Positions 27,501 to 36,113 of a stretch of DNA of 64,000 bases are shown here, piece by piece (position 1 is the stretch's first letter; every line of letters starts with the position of its first letter). The notes beneath the pieces were generated by a model, which was not told where the DNA came from, did no database searches, and was given only the letters and a program-made list of their open reading frames with translations. The stretch comes from Climacteris rufus (lineage: Eukaryota > Chordata > Aves > Passeriformes > Climacteridae), in assembly GCA_013398175.1 (NCBI GenBank), contig VZRZ01008231.1, positions 1 to 64,000 on the forward strand. The letters run 5' to 3'. The position numbers and the translations under genes were made by a program.

Positions 27501-30500
27501 TGGCATTGATCATGACTGTCTTTGTATAGATGTGTCAGAATACTTGATTTATACTTGATATTAATAGGTACTGAAAAATTGTTGAATTGAGGAAGATTTT
27601 TTTTAATGGCTTGGGTTTGGGTATCCAAGTTATCCTATCCAATCTTGTTTCTTACAGCAGCTTCATCCTTCAGCCACAATCCAGGAAACTCAGCAATGGT
27701 TGCTCAAGAATAGGTTCTCTACCTATACAAGGCTTTTTTCAAATTTCTCAGGTATCTGTAGTTTACTTTTTTTCTCTCTTTTTGTTACTGAGCAACTTCT
27801 GTGGGGAAAAATAATTCTCAGTATGGTACCTGTATTTATTTACTAATGTGCTTATGAAAGAGCAGCACAGTTCCCACTGTATGTCTGGGCAGGAGACATG
27901 GCCATAGATGCACTCTGTGCTGCTGTGTTTTGTTTTCTTCTCTTTGTGCAGAGGGGGGGATGACACAGTACACACCATGAGTAAAATTCATTTTCCTTTT
28001 TCTTTGGTGGCACATGATGGGGAGAATATGGTGAATGATGCCAGCTCTTTGATTCTTGGCTTAGCTCCTGCTTCTGTCAGGATTCCCTTTGTACCAGGCT
28101 TCTTCCCTGGTCAAGGAGGGTTTATTCTTCTGCTCTGCTTAGTTTTTGATCTTGTGCTTCTTGTATGAGGGTTGCTAAGCTTTCTCAATGAACTTTGGTA
28201 CCAAATTTCTGACAAAGACTCTTGGAAAACATTTATTCTTTTTCATTATTCTCTTTATAAAAGTCAAATACTAGCTGGCTGGGATTATTTTTCAAAGTGA
28301 GAGGTGTGGTATATGTGGCTTTTATTATATTACTTTAGGTCTGGGGGGGGGGTTTATTATAGTATTTAAGGGCTATGGTAAATTATTTGGGCTAGTTTTT
28401 ACTCCTGGATGCTCTGTGGAATATTTTCATTAATAAAGACGATATTTTTTCCTGTTTCTCCTCTCATCTACTACAGTGACTGCTTCTTCAAACTGTTGTT
28501 GTCTTTGTTGACACTCATGTTGCTTCTCAAAGAATCCTTCCTCTGATTTTGTGTTTAGATCTGCTTAGTGTGTCTTACTGAAGCTCCTCTTCTAAAGTAA
28601 ACCTTCAGGGAAGCAGTTGTTTTCACAGATTGCTTATTCCCAGGATCATTATTAAAAAAAAACCAAAAACCAAAGTGATTTTGGATGGAAGTGTCCCACA
28701 GCCTGGACTTGTCCCAAGTTGCTGCTGTACTGTGCTGTCCCCACTGCCTTAGTTCTGCCAGCCCTCAGCATCACCTTCTGTACCTGGGTGCATTGTTGTA
28801 ATTTAAGTGCACAGAGGAAGTGATGGATGAGTTGAATGCCTGGGATAGTTCATTGAGTGACAAACCATGGAGTATCTTTGCTCTGTTCAAAATACACTGT
28901 GCCGGATGCCAGTGAAAACTGTGGTTTATCTATAGAACAGTCACCTGTCTCTACAGAAATTGTGTGCCTTGCAGGCTCATAGTGTTTCAAAGGTGCAAAC
29001 ACCATGGAGTAACTCACCACCTTCGGCAAACAGGTCCGTCTAGAAGCACTCACTAGAGCCTAATCTGAATTTTATTTCCTTAACTTTTGTTTTGTTTTCC
29101 AAATTCCGTTTTTATCACGTTGAAGTTTGTTACTGTTGGTTTAAATGAACATACAGTTTGTTTTAAAAAGAATTGCTGTGCTACAATAATTGCATTCAAT
29201 CCTCCTGTTTCTCCAGGTGCTGATTTATTAAAGCTGACAAGAGAAGATCTGGTACAAATCTGTGGTCCAGCCGATGGAATTCGGCTGTATAATGCACTGA
29301 AATCCAGGTGATGTGCTGACTGGGGGCTGAGAGGGTTTTCTTCTGTCATTTACTGCAGCTGGGGGTTTCTGGAACTGGGAGCTTCGGGAAGTCAGTGTCA
29401 GGGTGGGCCTTGATGCCTGTGTGATCTGCCTCAGCAGTTAGCAGCAATATTTTCAAAGTCTCCTCCTGTGTATTGCACCTTCAGGGCAGGCCCAGGCGAG
29501 GTGCAGGTGGGCTGTAAGGCTGCACCAGTGCACTTGGGCCCTTCTGATTTCTTGGGTACAGATGGATTTGTTGCCAGGACACAAAACTTGTCGTTCAGGG
29601 GAGCTAAGAATAACCTGAGGCTTTTTGAGGCTAACACACCCGGGGGTGTGTCTGATTCTCTCTGAAATAGGTATTTGTTACCATTTAATGCTGGCTCTGG
29701 GGGCCTGCTCGAGGCCACTCAGCGTTATCCTGGGAGTGACCCTGGTTTCCCGGGGGCTGCAGCTTGCAGCTTCCCCAAATGCTGGGCATCCTCTGGCAGC
29801 TCTTTTAGTGCTGGCTCCTCTGTGAGAGAGAGCCCTGGGCTGATGATAGGGGCTCAGGCGAGGATAAAAGCCAGAGAGAAGTCCCTGGTGTGATTTCCAG
29901 CTCTGTTATTCCCGGGGAGAGGCAGCAGAGAAGGCAGGAGAGGGTCCAGGGTCCAGGAGAGGCAGCACAGGGATCCGGGAGAGCTGAAGGCTGCAGGGAC
30001 ACAGGGACAGCAGGTGATTGATACGGATACAAGCAGGGAAAGTAACCAGTGGGGGGACAGGGATTAGCATGTAACCAAGGGAGAACTGAACTGCTACGCA
30101 GTTTCTAGAACATAACCTTATACAGAACATGAAGTAATAGGGTAACTAACCAATGAACTGAAACATGTAAACAACGTTGCAAGGGATGCTGGGGGTGAGC
30201 CAGAAAGCTCACCCTGACAAGGGAGTGTGGCTCAGACGGTGGCAACCTCTGGTTGTGCCCACCAGTCTTGAGCCTAGGGGGCTGTGCCTTTGGCCACCCA
30301 TGGTGCCACAAGCCTTGGCCGTTGGAGAAGGATTGCCGTTGTCACTCAGTAGTTTTGTTCCAGGTTTCCAACCAGCAGTGTCCCGATGAGCTCCGAGCGG
30401 AGCGAAATTCTGGTTAAAACTTTGTGGCCTGTCACCTTGTGCATTTGCAAGGCCCGTGGCCTTTGGTGTGACGTGTCCTTGGCCCGCAGGTCCGTGAGGC

Positions 30501-33500
30501 CGCGTTTGACGCTCTACGTGTGCCAGGAGCCGCTGCGGAGCGCGCAGCTGGAGCGCCAGGAGGCGGCCGGCGCCGACAGCAACGGCGCCATCTACGGTAT
30601 GGGGTATGGGGCTCGCGTGGCCTGGCTGGGAAGGGCAAACCACAGCCAGGAGGCTCAGTTCCTCTTCCTGGGGGGCACACAAACCGGGGTTGCTGCCTCA
30701 GCAGCACGGGATGAACAGAACCCAAAACCCGTCAAGGAGAAGTCGTGGGTTTTTTTCAGCCTGTTGGTAAAATTAAGCGGAGTCGCATGGCGATGGATTA
30801 AGGAGCTCTTAAATTAGCTGTGTGTGTTGTTACACACAAGGTATCGACTGTAAAAATGTAGGTGCATGTAACAGGTACGTGCCAATAAAAATTCCATTAT
30901 TTCCCATTTTCTGACAGGTTTTGCTGTCATTTTCTGTGCAACTGAACTAAAGCTGTAAAGCCTGGACAAGATAAAATAGCCAAGTAGTGTGCAGGCTCCT
31001 GATTTCAGTATTATTTTCCTGACAGACAGCTGTTGTTTCAACACAGATGGGAATTTAACTGTTTATTCATAAATTCAAGTCACTCTTAAACTTAAGAGAA
31101 TGGAGCTATTTGAAATTATTCTTTCCTTGCTTTTGGCTCTGAGAGACCTCTCTCCCCAGCTGAAATCTGTGCAGGTTACTGCAGCAGTGCTTGTGTATTT
31201 TCCACGCAGGAAGTGAGGTGGAGGAGGATCTGTAAATAGGATACTGCCACTGTCCAATACATGCTTTCCCTCAGGATATCTTCAGCCTTTGGTTTGGGAC
31301 AGAAGAATGTGCAAACATGGAGCTGCCAAGTGCTTCTAGCACTATTAAATAAAGCTGTAGAACTGTAAATACATACAGCATCAAACTGAGTAGCTGCTTT
31401 GTCTTACTGTTCTGCTTGTTTGCTGTGCTGTATTTCCCCCTGCCACTGTTCAGCTCTGAGATGATCTGTAGGAAGTTTATTCAGACAGTTGCAAAAGGCT
31501 TTCTTTACCAAGGAACTGAAATGTGCATCTGTATTTAAAGCAGCAGCATAGACACGTAAGTGGGATGTGTGTATTACCTGATTCTTTTGAGACTACCCAA
31601 AACTGCTTCCCAAACCATCTTTAGGTGACTCTCTGAAGATCCATTTTAATCTGTTTGATATGACCGTGCCTTTTTGTGGAAGATACAGGAAAAAATGTGG
31701 AAGTTGCATTCAGTCTAAGAGCAAACAGGAGTCTCCCCCTTGTCAAGAGTTGTGTTTTTGACTTTTCCTTGAAAGAAAAGGCAGGGCAGTTCATGCTTTT
31801 AGTGAGAACAGGGAGAGAGTAAACTAAAAGTTTTAAGTTTTAAAAATTTTTAAAGCCTGGGGTATAAACAAATTCAGATTTTTTCATATAGTTACTTGTT
31901 ATCCATTAGTACCATGCTTATGTAAATGTTTTTTCCTTGTAGTTTATCATGCAATCTACTTGGAGGAGATGGCAGCCTCAGAAGTCACACGCAAGCTTGC
32001 TTTGGCATTCAATATTCCTTTGCATCAGATCAACCAAGTTTACAGGCAGGGTCCCACAGGCATCCACATTCTTGTTAGTGATCAGGTAATTGAAATGTTG
32101 TTTTCTTGGCATTTTATGTATGACTTAGAGTGGAGGGCTTTCTTATGCTTGTTTATTTATTACTGGTTTTTGTTTCATAATGCAGCCTTGTATTTCCTGC
32201 TATTTAGAGTATTTTTTTCTCTTACATTAAAATGAGCAAAAGGATTCTATAAATGTTACTTTTTCTCTACCTGACTAAAGTGAAACTATGAGAAGACAGA
32301 GGCAACTGGTTTATATAGTTCTGAGATGCTGCAGGAATTACTTAGTGTGTATTTATCTCAAACATGCCAAAAGGCAGGGATACTGTTGAAACCGTGTTGA
32401 ACTCTGCTCATTCGAGTGTCTGCTCCACAGAGTTCCAAAAACAGCCAGCAGTAAAGGCTCCCAACTGGCTGTCTCATGAATAACAAGCAGTGTTTTGACA
32501 GTTAATGGATTATAATTTGATATATGCCTGGCACTTGCTGAACAAAACCAAAAATACACAATTGCTCACAAAAAGCTGCGTTTAATATTTGGGTGTTTTG
32601 GTTCTGGTTTGTGTTTTTTGCATTGGTCATACTCCAGAAGGGTTTGAAACCCTTTTTTTTTCTTGTAGATGGTTCAAAACTTTCAAGATGAGAGTTGTTT
32701 CTTATTCACCACAATAAAAGGTATGCTATCTTTATTTTTCTGACAGTGTAAACCTTGATTTTTATTCCAGCAAGGAGCTTTCTTTAAAAATAATAAAAAA
32801 TCTGCATGAATAGTGACAGAAAATACCCCAGAATTCTTCCTCTCCGAGCCAGATTTCAGCCTCTGTGTAGCACCTCAGTCTTTTCTCCAAGCTTTCAGTT
32901 CAGAACCACTGCAGGATTTGGTAAGAAACCTGATAGAAAATTCAGTCAGCCATCACTGGACAGTGCTTACTGCTAATAATTATTGAGAATGGTGAAGTTT
33001 CAAAATAATTTGAAAAAAAAAATTAAAATTGTGGCAGTGAAGTGACAGTGAATCATACCTGTGAAGTTCAGAAAGTGAATGTTAACTGAGTCCTGCAAGT
33101 CTCAAGCAGAACTGAGCAGAACATTCTGTTCTTTCACTGCTCATCAGTACTCACCTTCAGTTGGCTGTTGCTGAATCCCACACTTCCTTAGGAGTCCAGT
33201 TTATTTCTGGTACCAGGTGCCAGCAAATCTGATCAGTGCACAAGCTTGACTCTGTGCAGACTTTACCTTGAGAAACTGTCCCAGCTTTGAAGATCCAATT
33301 ACAAGTTATTAATCATAACATTTTTGTTTAGCACAAGTGGGAAATTTGTAAGAGCTGTTTTTGCTGTAGATGAGCTGTATTTTCAAAATTAAGTCCATAC
33401 TTGGGTGTTTTGGTGCACTGGCCTGTATTTTACAATTCTGTCTAAGACATACTGACACTGCCTTCTTTTTTCAGCTGAAAATGGAGAAGGCTTCCATATA

Positions 33501-33512
33501 ATTCTGAAGTGA
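158..33512 (+). CDS. UBP1: UBP1 (LBP-1), CP2/grainyhead-family transcription factor; 16 coding exons
   Basis: Joined exons (158-270, 9361-9512, 14869-14945, 17141-17246, 17848-17954, 19165-19317, 19479-19589, 20116-20223, 26629-26732, 27434-27488, 27658-27751, 29217-29307, 30490-30596, 31943-32085, 32669-32720, 33475-33512) give 536 residues plus TGA with no frameshift. All introns are GT-AG. The protein starts [20 protein letters not shown] and ends FHIILK, as in the vertebrate LBP-1/CP2 family. Residues ~60-270 are the CP2 DNA-binding region, including [14 protein letters not shown] basic cassette is at 274-309, a Ser/Pro-rich linker at 310-362, a SAM-like domain at ~372-424 and the C-terminal oligomerisation domain at ~460-536. 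UBP1 is preferred over the paralogue TFCP2 by exon-8 content, [13 protein letters not shown], and the FBXL2 neighbour. The family acts in the nucleus as dimers or tetramers on promoters. The length fits the long LBP-1b form (about 540 in human). Confidence 0.96.
271..9360 (+). other. UBP1: UBP1 intron 1 (9.1 kb)
   Basis: AT-rich after the CpG island. Long open frames (for example 7253-7726) are low-complexity and show no recognisable protein. No repeat family or RNA gene was recognised. Confidence 0.75.
9361..9512 (+). CDS. UBP1: UBP1 coding exon 2 (residues 38-89)
   Basis: Acceptor ttcttttcag. Encodes [15 protein letters not shown] through YLNQG, covering the beginning of the CP2 domain. 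The donor is gttggt, a weak match; a better-looking gtatac 4 bases downstream would shift the frame, so homology decides the boundary. Confidence 0.93.
10888..11075 (+). mobile_element. CR1 LINE, 3'-end fragment
   Basis: Reads like the end of CR1 ORF2 and its 3' UTR: a block translating roughly as GTGRLPRKVV precedes the standard ending 'ttggactcgatgatccttgt' and closes on ATTCTGTGAT-type octamers. Severely 5' truncated, as is usual for CR1. Identification is from memory of the family, not from an alignment. Confidence 0.85.
11490..11612 (+). mobile_element. CR1 LINE, second 3'-end fragment
   Basis: Shows the CR1 3' UTR pattern gttgaactcaatccttctgt followed by ttccaacttgaaatattcta. More diverged than the copy at 10.9 kb. 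It has its own 3' end, so it is a separate insertion. Confidence 0.7.
11940..13230 (+). mobile_element. CR1 LINE, internal-plus-3' fragment (dead)
   Basis: Decayed ORF2: frame-broken pieces resemble CR1 reverse transcriptase, such as the segments around 12484-12540 (ending in FFASVF-like residues), 12650-12680 (GPDGMHP) and 13020-13075 (KAF..SHKIL). The 3' end is tgacctccagaagtcccttc. Between ~13100 and 13170 the RT region jumps straight to 3' UTR, so the catalytic FADD part is deleted. No intact ORF. Confidence 0.82.
14869..14945 (+). CDS. UBP1: UBP1 coding exon 3 (residues 89-114)
   Basis: Acceptor tttctttaaag, donor gtgaat. Encodes [20 protein letters not shown] and GKLVK of the CP2 DNA-binding domain. 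Ends on a codon boundary. Confidence 0.95.
14946..17140 (+). other. UBP1: UBP1 intron 3
   Basis: Holds an alternating purine-pyrimidine tract near 16224 and a poly-T run near 17006. Nothing else recognised. Confidence 0.75.
16215..16246. repeat. TG/CA alternating palindromic tract
   Basis: A TG-rich run turns into CA through a central tacatg. Bases 16224-16246 alternate purine and pyrimidine without a break, so the tract could form a hairpin or Z-DNA. Confidence 0.85.
17141..17246 (+). CDS. UBP1: UBP1 coding exon 4 (residues 115-150)
   Basis: Acceptor tctttattag, donor gtaaaa. Encodes [20 protein letters not shown] then [15 protein letters not shown], a very conserved block of the CP2 fold. 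Confidence 0.95.
17848..17954 (+). CDS. UBP1: UBP1 coding exon 5 (residues 150-185)
   Basis: Acceptor attttaatag, donor gtttga. Encodes [20 protein letters not shown] and [16 protein letters not shown] of the CP2 core. Confidence 0.95.
17955..19164 (+). other. UBP1: UBP1 introns 4-7 region (small introns)
   Basis: This entry covers intron 5. Intron 4 is 17247-17847, intron 6 is 19318-19478 (161 nt) and intron 7 is 19590-20115. No additional features seen in any of them. Confidence 0.7.
19165..19317 (+). CDS. UBP1: UBP1 coding exon 6 (residues 186-236)
   Basis: Acceptor tttttttcag, donor gtaaca; 51 whole codons. Encodes [20 protein letters not shown] and on to [16 protein letters not shown] is the family's DNA-contacting signature. 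Confidence 0.96.
19479..19589 (+). CDS. UBP1: UBP1 coding exon 7 (residues 237-273)
   Basis: Acceptor catttttag, donor gtaaca; 37 whole codons. Very basic and charged ([19 protein letters not shown]), ending TTVLTE. It closes the CP2 region. Confidence 0.95.
20116..20223 (+). CDS. UBP1: UBP1 coding exon 8, probable alternative cassette (residues 274-309)
   Basis: Exactly 108 nt, so skipping preserves frame. Encodes [15 protein letters not shown] then [20 protein letters not shown], with two basic clusters resembling a bipartite nuclear localisation signal. In mammals the 36-residue insert separates LBP-1b from LBP-1a, and nuclear location is attributed to it. Acceptor tttgtccag has a short pyrimidine tract; donor is gtaagg. 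Confidence 0.93.
20224..26628 (+). other. UBP1: UBP1 intron 8 (6.4 kb)
   Basis: Second-largest intron of the gene, directly after the probable cassette exon. AT-rich, with no repeat family or RNA gene recognised. Confidence 0.7.
26629..26732 (+). CDS. UBP1: UBP1 coding exon 9 (residues 310-344)
   Basis: Acceptor tatcttcag, donor gtaggt. Encodes [20 protein letters not shown] and a Ser/Thr/Pro-rich low-complexity tail. This is the flexible linker between the DNA-binding and SAM-like regions. Confidence 0.94.
27434..27488 (+). CDS. UBP1: UBP1 coding exon 10 (residues 344-362)
   Basis: Short 55-nt exon. Acceptor aatttgtag, donor gtgagt. Encodes [19 protein letters not shown], part of the Ser-rich linker. 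Confidence 0.92.
27658..27751 (+). CDS. UBP1: UBP1 coding exon 11 (residues 363-394)
   Basis: Encodes [20 protein letters not shown] then [12 protein letters not shown], the start of the SAM-like domain. The acceptor is a tandem cagcag, so the start could be 27658 or 27661, differing by one Gln; 27658 keeps the Gln seen in the family. Confidence 0.92.
28343..28352. repeat. Ten-base G homopolymer
   Basis: Ten consecutive G in UBP1 intron 11. Confidence 0.9.
29217..29307 (+). CDS. UBP1: UBP1 coding exon 12 (residues 394-424)
   Basis: Acceptor gtttctccag, donor gtgatg. Encodes [20 protein letters not shown] and [10 protein letters not shown], the second half of the SAM-like domain. Confidence 0.95.
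29308..30489 (+). other. UBP1: UBP1 intron 12, GC-rich
   Basis: Much richer in GC than neighbouring introns, with purine-rich short direct repeats at ~29918-30010. See the possible LTR entry. Confidence 0.7.
29700..30320 (-). mobile_element. Possible decayed solo LTR in UBP1 intron 12
   Basis: Read on the minus strand there is a promoter-like run: ATTGGTTA-type inverted CCAAT motifs, a TATAAGG box near 30117, GC-rich sequence and a GAATAA hexamer. That arrangement is typical of avian endogenous-retrovirus LTRs. No target-site duplication, primer-binding site or coding part was identified, so this remains a weak call. Confidence 0.3.
30490..30596 (+). CDS. UBP1: UBP1 coding exon 13, GC-rich variable linker (residues 424-460)
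   Basis: Acceptor ggcccgcag, donor gtatgg. The first part, [15 protein letters not shown], is conserved. The rest ([20 protein letters not shown]) is the family's variable linker. Codon third positions are almost all G or C, unlike every other exon of the gene except exon 1. Confidence 0.92.
31943..32085 (+). CDS. UBP1: UBP1 coding exon 14 (residues 460-507)
   Basis: Acceptor tccttgtag, donor gtaatt. Encodes [20 protein letters not shown], then [18 protein letters not shown] and IHILVSDQ: the C-terminal oligomerisation domain. Confidence 0.95.
32669..32720 (+). CDS. UBP1: UBP1 coding exon 15 (residues 508-525)
   Basis: 52-nt exon. Acceptor ttcttgtag, donor gtatgc. Encodes [17 protein letters not shown]. 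Confidence 0.94.
33475..33512 (+). CDS. UBP1: UBP1 terminal coding exon 16 (residues 525-536, stop)
   Basis: Acceptor ctttttcag. Encodes [12 protein letters not shown] followed by TGA at 33510-33512. The IILK ending is shared across the CP2 family. Confidence 0.95.
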
Positions 33513-33547
33513 CATCACACACTTGCTAGACTGATACTCCAATGCAG

Positions 33548-33553
33548 AATAAA
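33548..33553 (+). terminator. UBP1: Proximal AATAAA poly(A) signal, UBP1
   Basis: AATAAA only ~36 nt after the stop codon. If used, it would leave almost no 3' UTR. No obvious GT-rich downstream element follows, so it may be silent. Confidence 0.35.
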
Positions 33554-35313
33554 GTCCTGCCTAAAGATTATGAAGATCATCCAGAACCTTAGGATCTAAC
33601 TTCACTGTATAAGATGTTTCATATTGAAAACACAAAATGACCTTTCTAATGAGCTGTTTGAGAGGTGAACTTTCTTATCACTGCCATAGCTAAGTGTCCT
33701 CATGAGAGGTATAATGCCATGACAGCTTCTGTACAGGCATGGAAGACAATGTAAGCAAAGGTGCTTGCCCTTCACTGAAATAAGGCAAACTATGGCCAGT
33801 AGATACAGTTTATAGAAGCAGAGCAGTGCTGCTCTTCTATCACCTGTATCCAGTTGGAGATGAATGTAAACTTATTTTGGGGCATTTACCTTTCTGTGCC
33901 AGTTTGTCTATTACGTGCTTGTACCTTACGCTGGTTTTATTTTTTGATGTTAGCAGAGCACATGCTAAATCTGTGTGGAGATGAGTAGTTAAGGTGATAG
34001 TGATCAGGTTGTCAGGTCTTTGAGAGTAAAGCTGTCAAAACAGCTTCCCGTGTAAATTGTGTATAAGAGTGTATGTAAGAAGTGTAAATGCCAGAACAGG
34101 GCTTTTAAGAAGTCCTAGACAGATGCAATATATGCATGCAGCAAACTGCATTATCAATAGTACCTTATTGGAGGGATTAATATAAATCCTATGGGGTACC
34201 AAGTAATTGTGTTTTGCTTTAATGAATTTAATGGAAAAGAATTGCCTATGCATCCTTTATGTTTAGTTTCCTAGGTTCTCTGCGGAGCACTGCTGCAGTT
34301 TAACTCTTTGCTTGTAAAATTGTGGGTTTAAAAAAACTGGCAGTGAGAGGTGGGGTGTTCTGACTATGGGGAATTATGCTGATGAGGGAAGTCGACCCAC
34401 TGGCACCACAGGGCTGTTGTAGCTTTCAGCAACATCAAATAAATTGCTTGAGAAACACTAAATACACACCCTGTAAGTCTCCTTCCCAGCAGATGAATGC
34501 CCTGCTGGAGTTCCTGTCATGGACAAACCTCTTCTTAGCTTTTCTGTTGCCCTCCCTGCACCCTGCATCCATACTGTACACCTGTTACAGTGCCTCTTCC
34601 ATATGACCAAATATTTACTTTTCTCTGAAACAGGCAATGTGCTTTCTCAGTATTTTGGATGTTTCTTGTAAAGTCATGGCACAGCATTTCCTAGGGTAAC
34701 ATTAAGTTTCAACTGGTTAGGTACTAAGAGGGGAATGTTTCCAGAGGTATGAGGTGACAGTTCCAGAGCTGTCATTCTATGCTTTTGGAAAATTCCACCT
34801 TGATCTCTGGCTTAAAAGCTTGGGAATAGTTTGCTTTTTATGCTGCGGTGTTCCATGTAAACCAATACTACAGCATGTAAAAAAGCAACTTTGGTTTTTT
34901 TCATTTCCCCTTTCATAACTGGCTCAAGTGCTTAGCAGAAAAGCTTCTGAAAGCTGTAGCATTTTGAAAATTTAAATCCATCAAACCTAGAGTTTTTTCC
35001 TGGTTTTTTCTGCACTGAAAGTAAAATTTTATGTAAACATTTCTGCCTATAAGTTGTTCATCTTTGGGTATTGTTTGGTCCTAGTATTTTCCTGAACTGA
35101 CAGTTGTGTCTTTTTAGCTCACACCATATTCAAATCCAAATGTTTTATAAAAGTGGAAAAATCCTTGATTGGAAAGTATCCAAATATCTAATTTTAAAGA
35201 ATATTGAAAGTTGTACAGTAGTTTGTCCAGCTCACTTGAAATTGGAATTAAATTATGGCACCAGCAAATGGCTTTTGTTTTTTAATAAGATGTACACATT
35301 TCAATTTAAGTAT

Positions 35314-35319
35314 AATAAA
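35314..35319 (+). terminator. UBP1: Likely main poly(A) signal of UBP1
   Basis: AATAAA followed within ~30 nt by a T/GT-rich tract (tgtgcttttctttttgttt), the usual layout of an active vertebrate poly(A) site. Cleavage is expected near 35335. Confidence 0.6.
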
Positions 35320-35570
35320 TGTTTTTCAATAATTTTGTAAATGTGCTTTTCTTTTTGTTTACTATTTTTTCCCCCCACACAACTTGAGGTAGTCCCTTGT
35401 TAAGATTCAGATGAACTGCAAGACCTGCCCTACCAATAATGGTAGGTCAAGGTAAGGAAGGGAAGTAAAGCAGCCCAGTAGTGCATTCACATGGATCTTC
35501 TGCTTCTAGTAGAAATCTTGCTTAGATTTTAAGTCATTCCAACAAATTCAAGTTTGACATCAGCTGATTG

Positions 35571-35576
35571 TTTATT
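35571..35576 (-). terminator. FBXL2: Likely poly(A) signal of FBXL2
   Basis: TTTATT on the plus strand is AATAAA on the minus strand. It is the first such hexamer seen downstream of the FBXL2 stop, about 1.76 kb away. Cleavage is expected near 35550, leaving ~0.2 kb to the UBP1 end. Confidence 0.5.
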
Positions 35577-36096
35577 TAAGTGTCCTATATCAGAGTAGGT
35601 TCCATTTGTTTTTGTACATCTTTAATGCAACAGACTTACAAGGTTCATTATGTTCTTAGAAAAAAAATGAGCCAACAAAAGGCAACACATCTTGACATAT
35701 TGGTACGAATGACTCTCCTGGTACAGTTGAGAATAAAATCTGGTTCAAACACTCTTATTACACCAGCAGTGTCTTAATGGAACTCTAACTATGATTGTAA
35801 CAGCACTCCACTACTGTGCAAAAGAAGCCCAGCGTGGCTTTATAGTAGTAAAGAAATCCATGTACTGAGCTCTAAGCTGTAATTTAACCCCGAAGTTGAG
35901 GTTTTAATTTACTGTCCCCAGCCTCTGTGAGTCATGAACACAACCCAGCCATTGCTGGCCACAGTAGTCTCATTTTCTCACATTTCTTTTTTGAAGTAGT
36001 TTAAAATTTGGGGGGGGAGAAATTGCAGTACTATCCAGTAGTAGCTTTTCCAACTGCTTTTTAATTTTCAGTAAACACAGGCCCCGAACTCTTGAA

Positions 36097-36113
36097 ACAC
36101 ACACACACACACA
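36097..36113. repeat. (AC)n microsatellite
   Basis: Seventeen bases of alternating AC in the inferred FBXL2 3' UTR. Confidence 0.95.

Larger units (their letters stand above)
26733..29216 (+). other. UBP1: UBP1 introns 9-11 region
   Basis: Intron 9 is 26733-27433, intron 10 is 27489-27657 (169 nt) and intron 11 is 27752-29216. A run of ten G lies at 28343-28352. Exons 10 and 11 within this span are listed separately. Confidence 0.65.
30597..33474 (+). other. UBP1: UBP1 introns 13-15 region
   Basis: Intron 13 is 30597-31942, intron 14 is 32086-32668 and intron 15 is 32721-33474. Nothing recognised besides exons 14 and 15, listed separately. Confidence 0.65.
33513..35335 (+). other. UBP1: UBP1 3' UTR
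   Basis: Non-coding, AT-rich sequence from the stop codon to the likely cleavage site after the last strong AATAAA. Two earlier AATAAA hexamers, at 33548 and 34438, could give shorter messages. The precise end is inferred. Confidence 0.65.

Noticed and set aside
30209..30682. 157-residue minus-strand open frame opposite exon 13
   Set aside because: Antisense shadow of GC-rich sequence; no family resemblance.
30386..30817. 143-residue open frame over exon 13
   Set aside because: Only the 30490-30596 part matches UBP1; the rest is flanking intron that stays open because of high GC.
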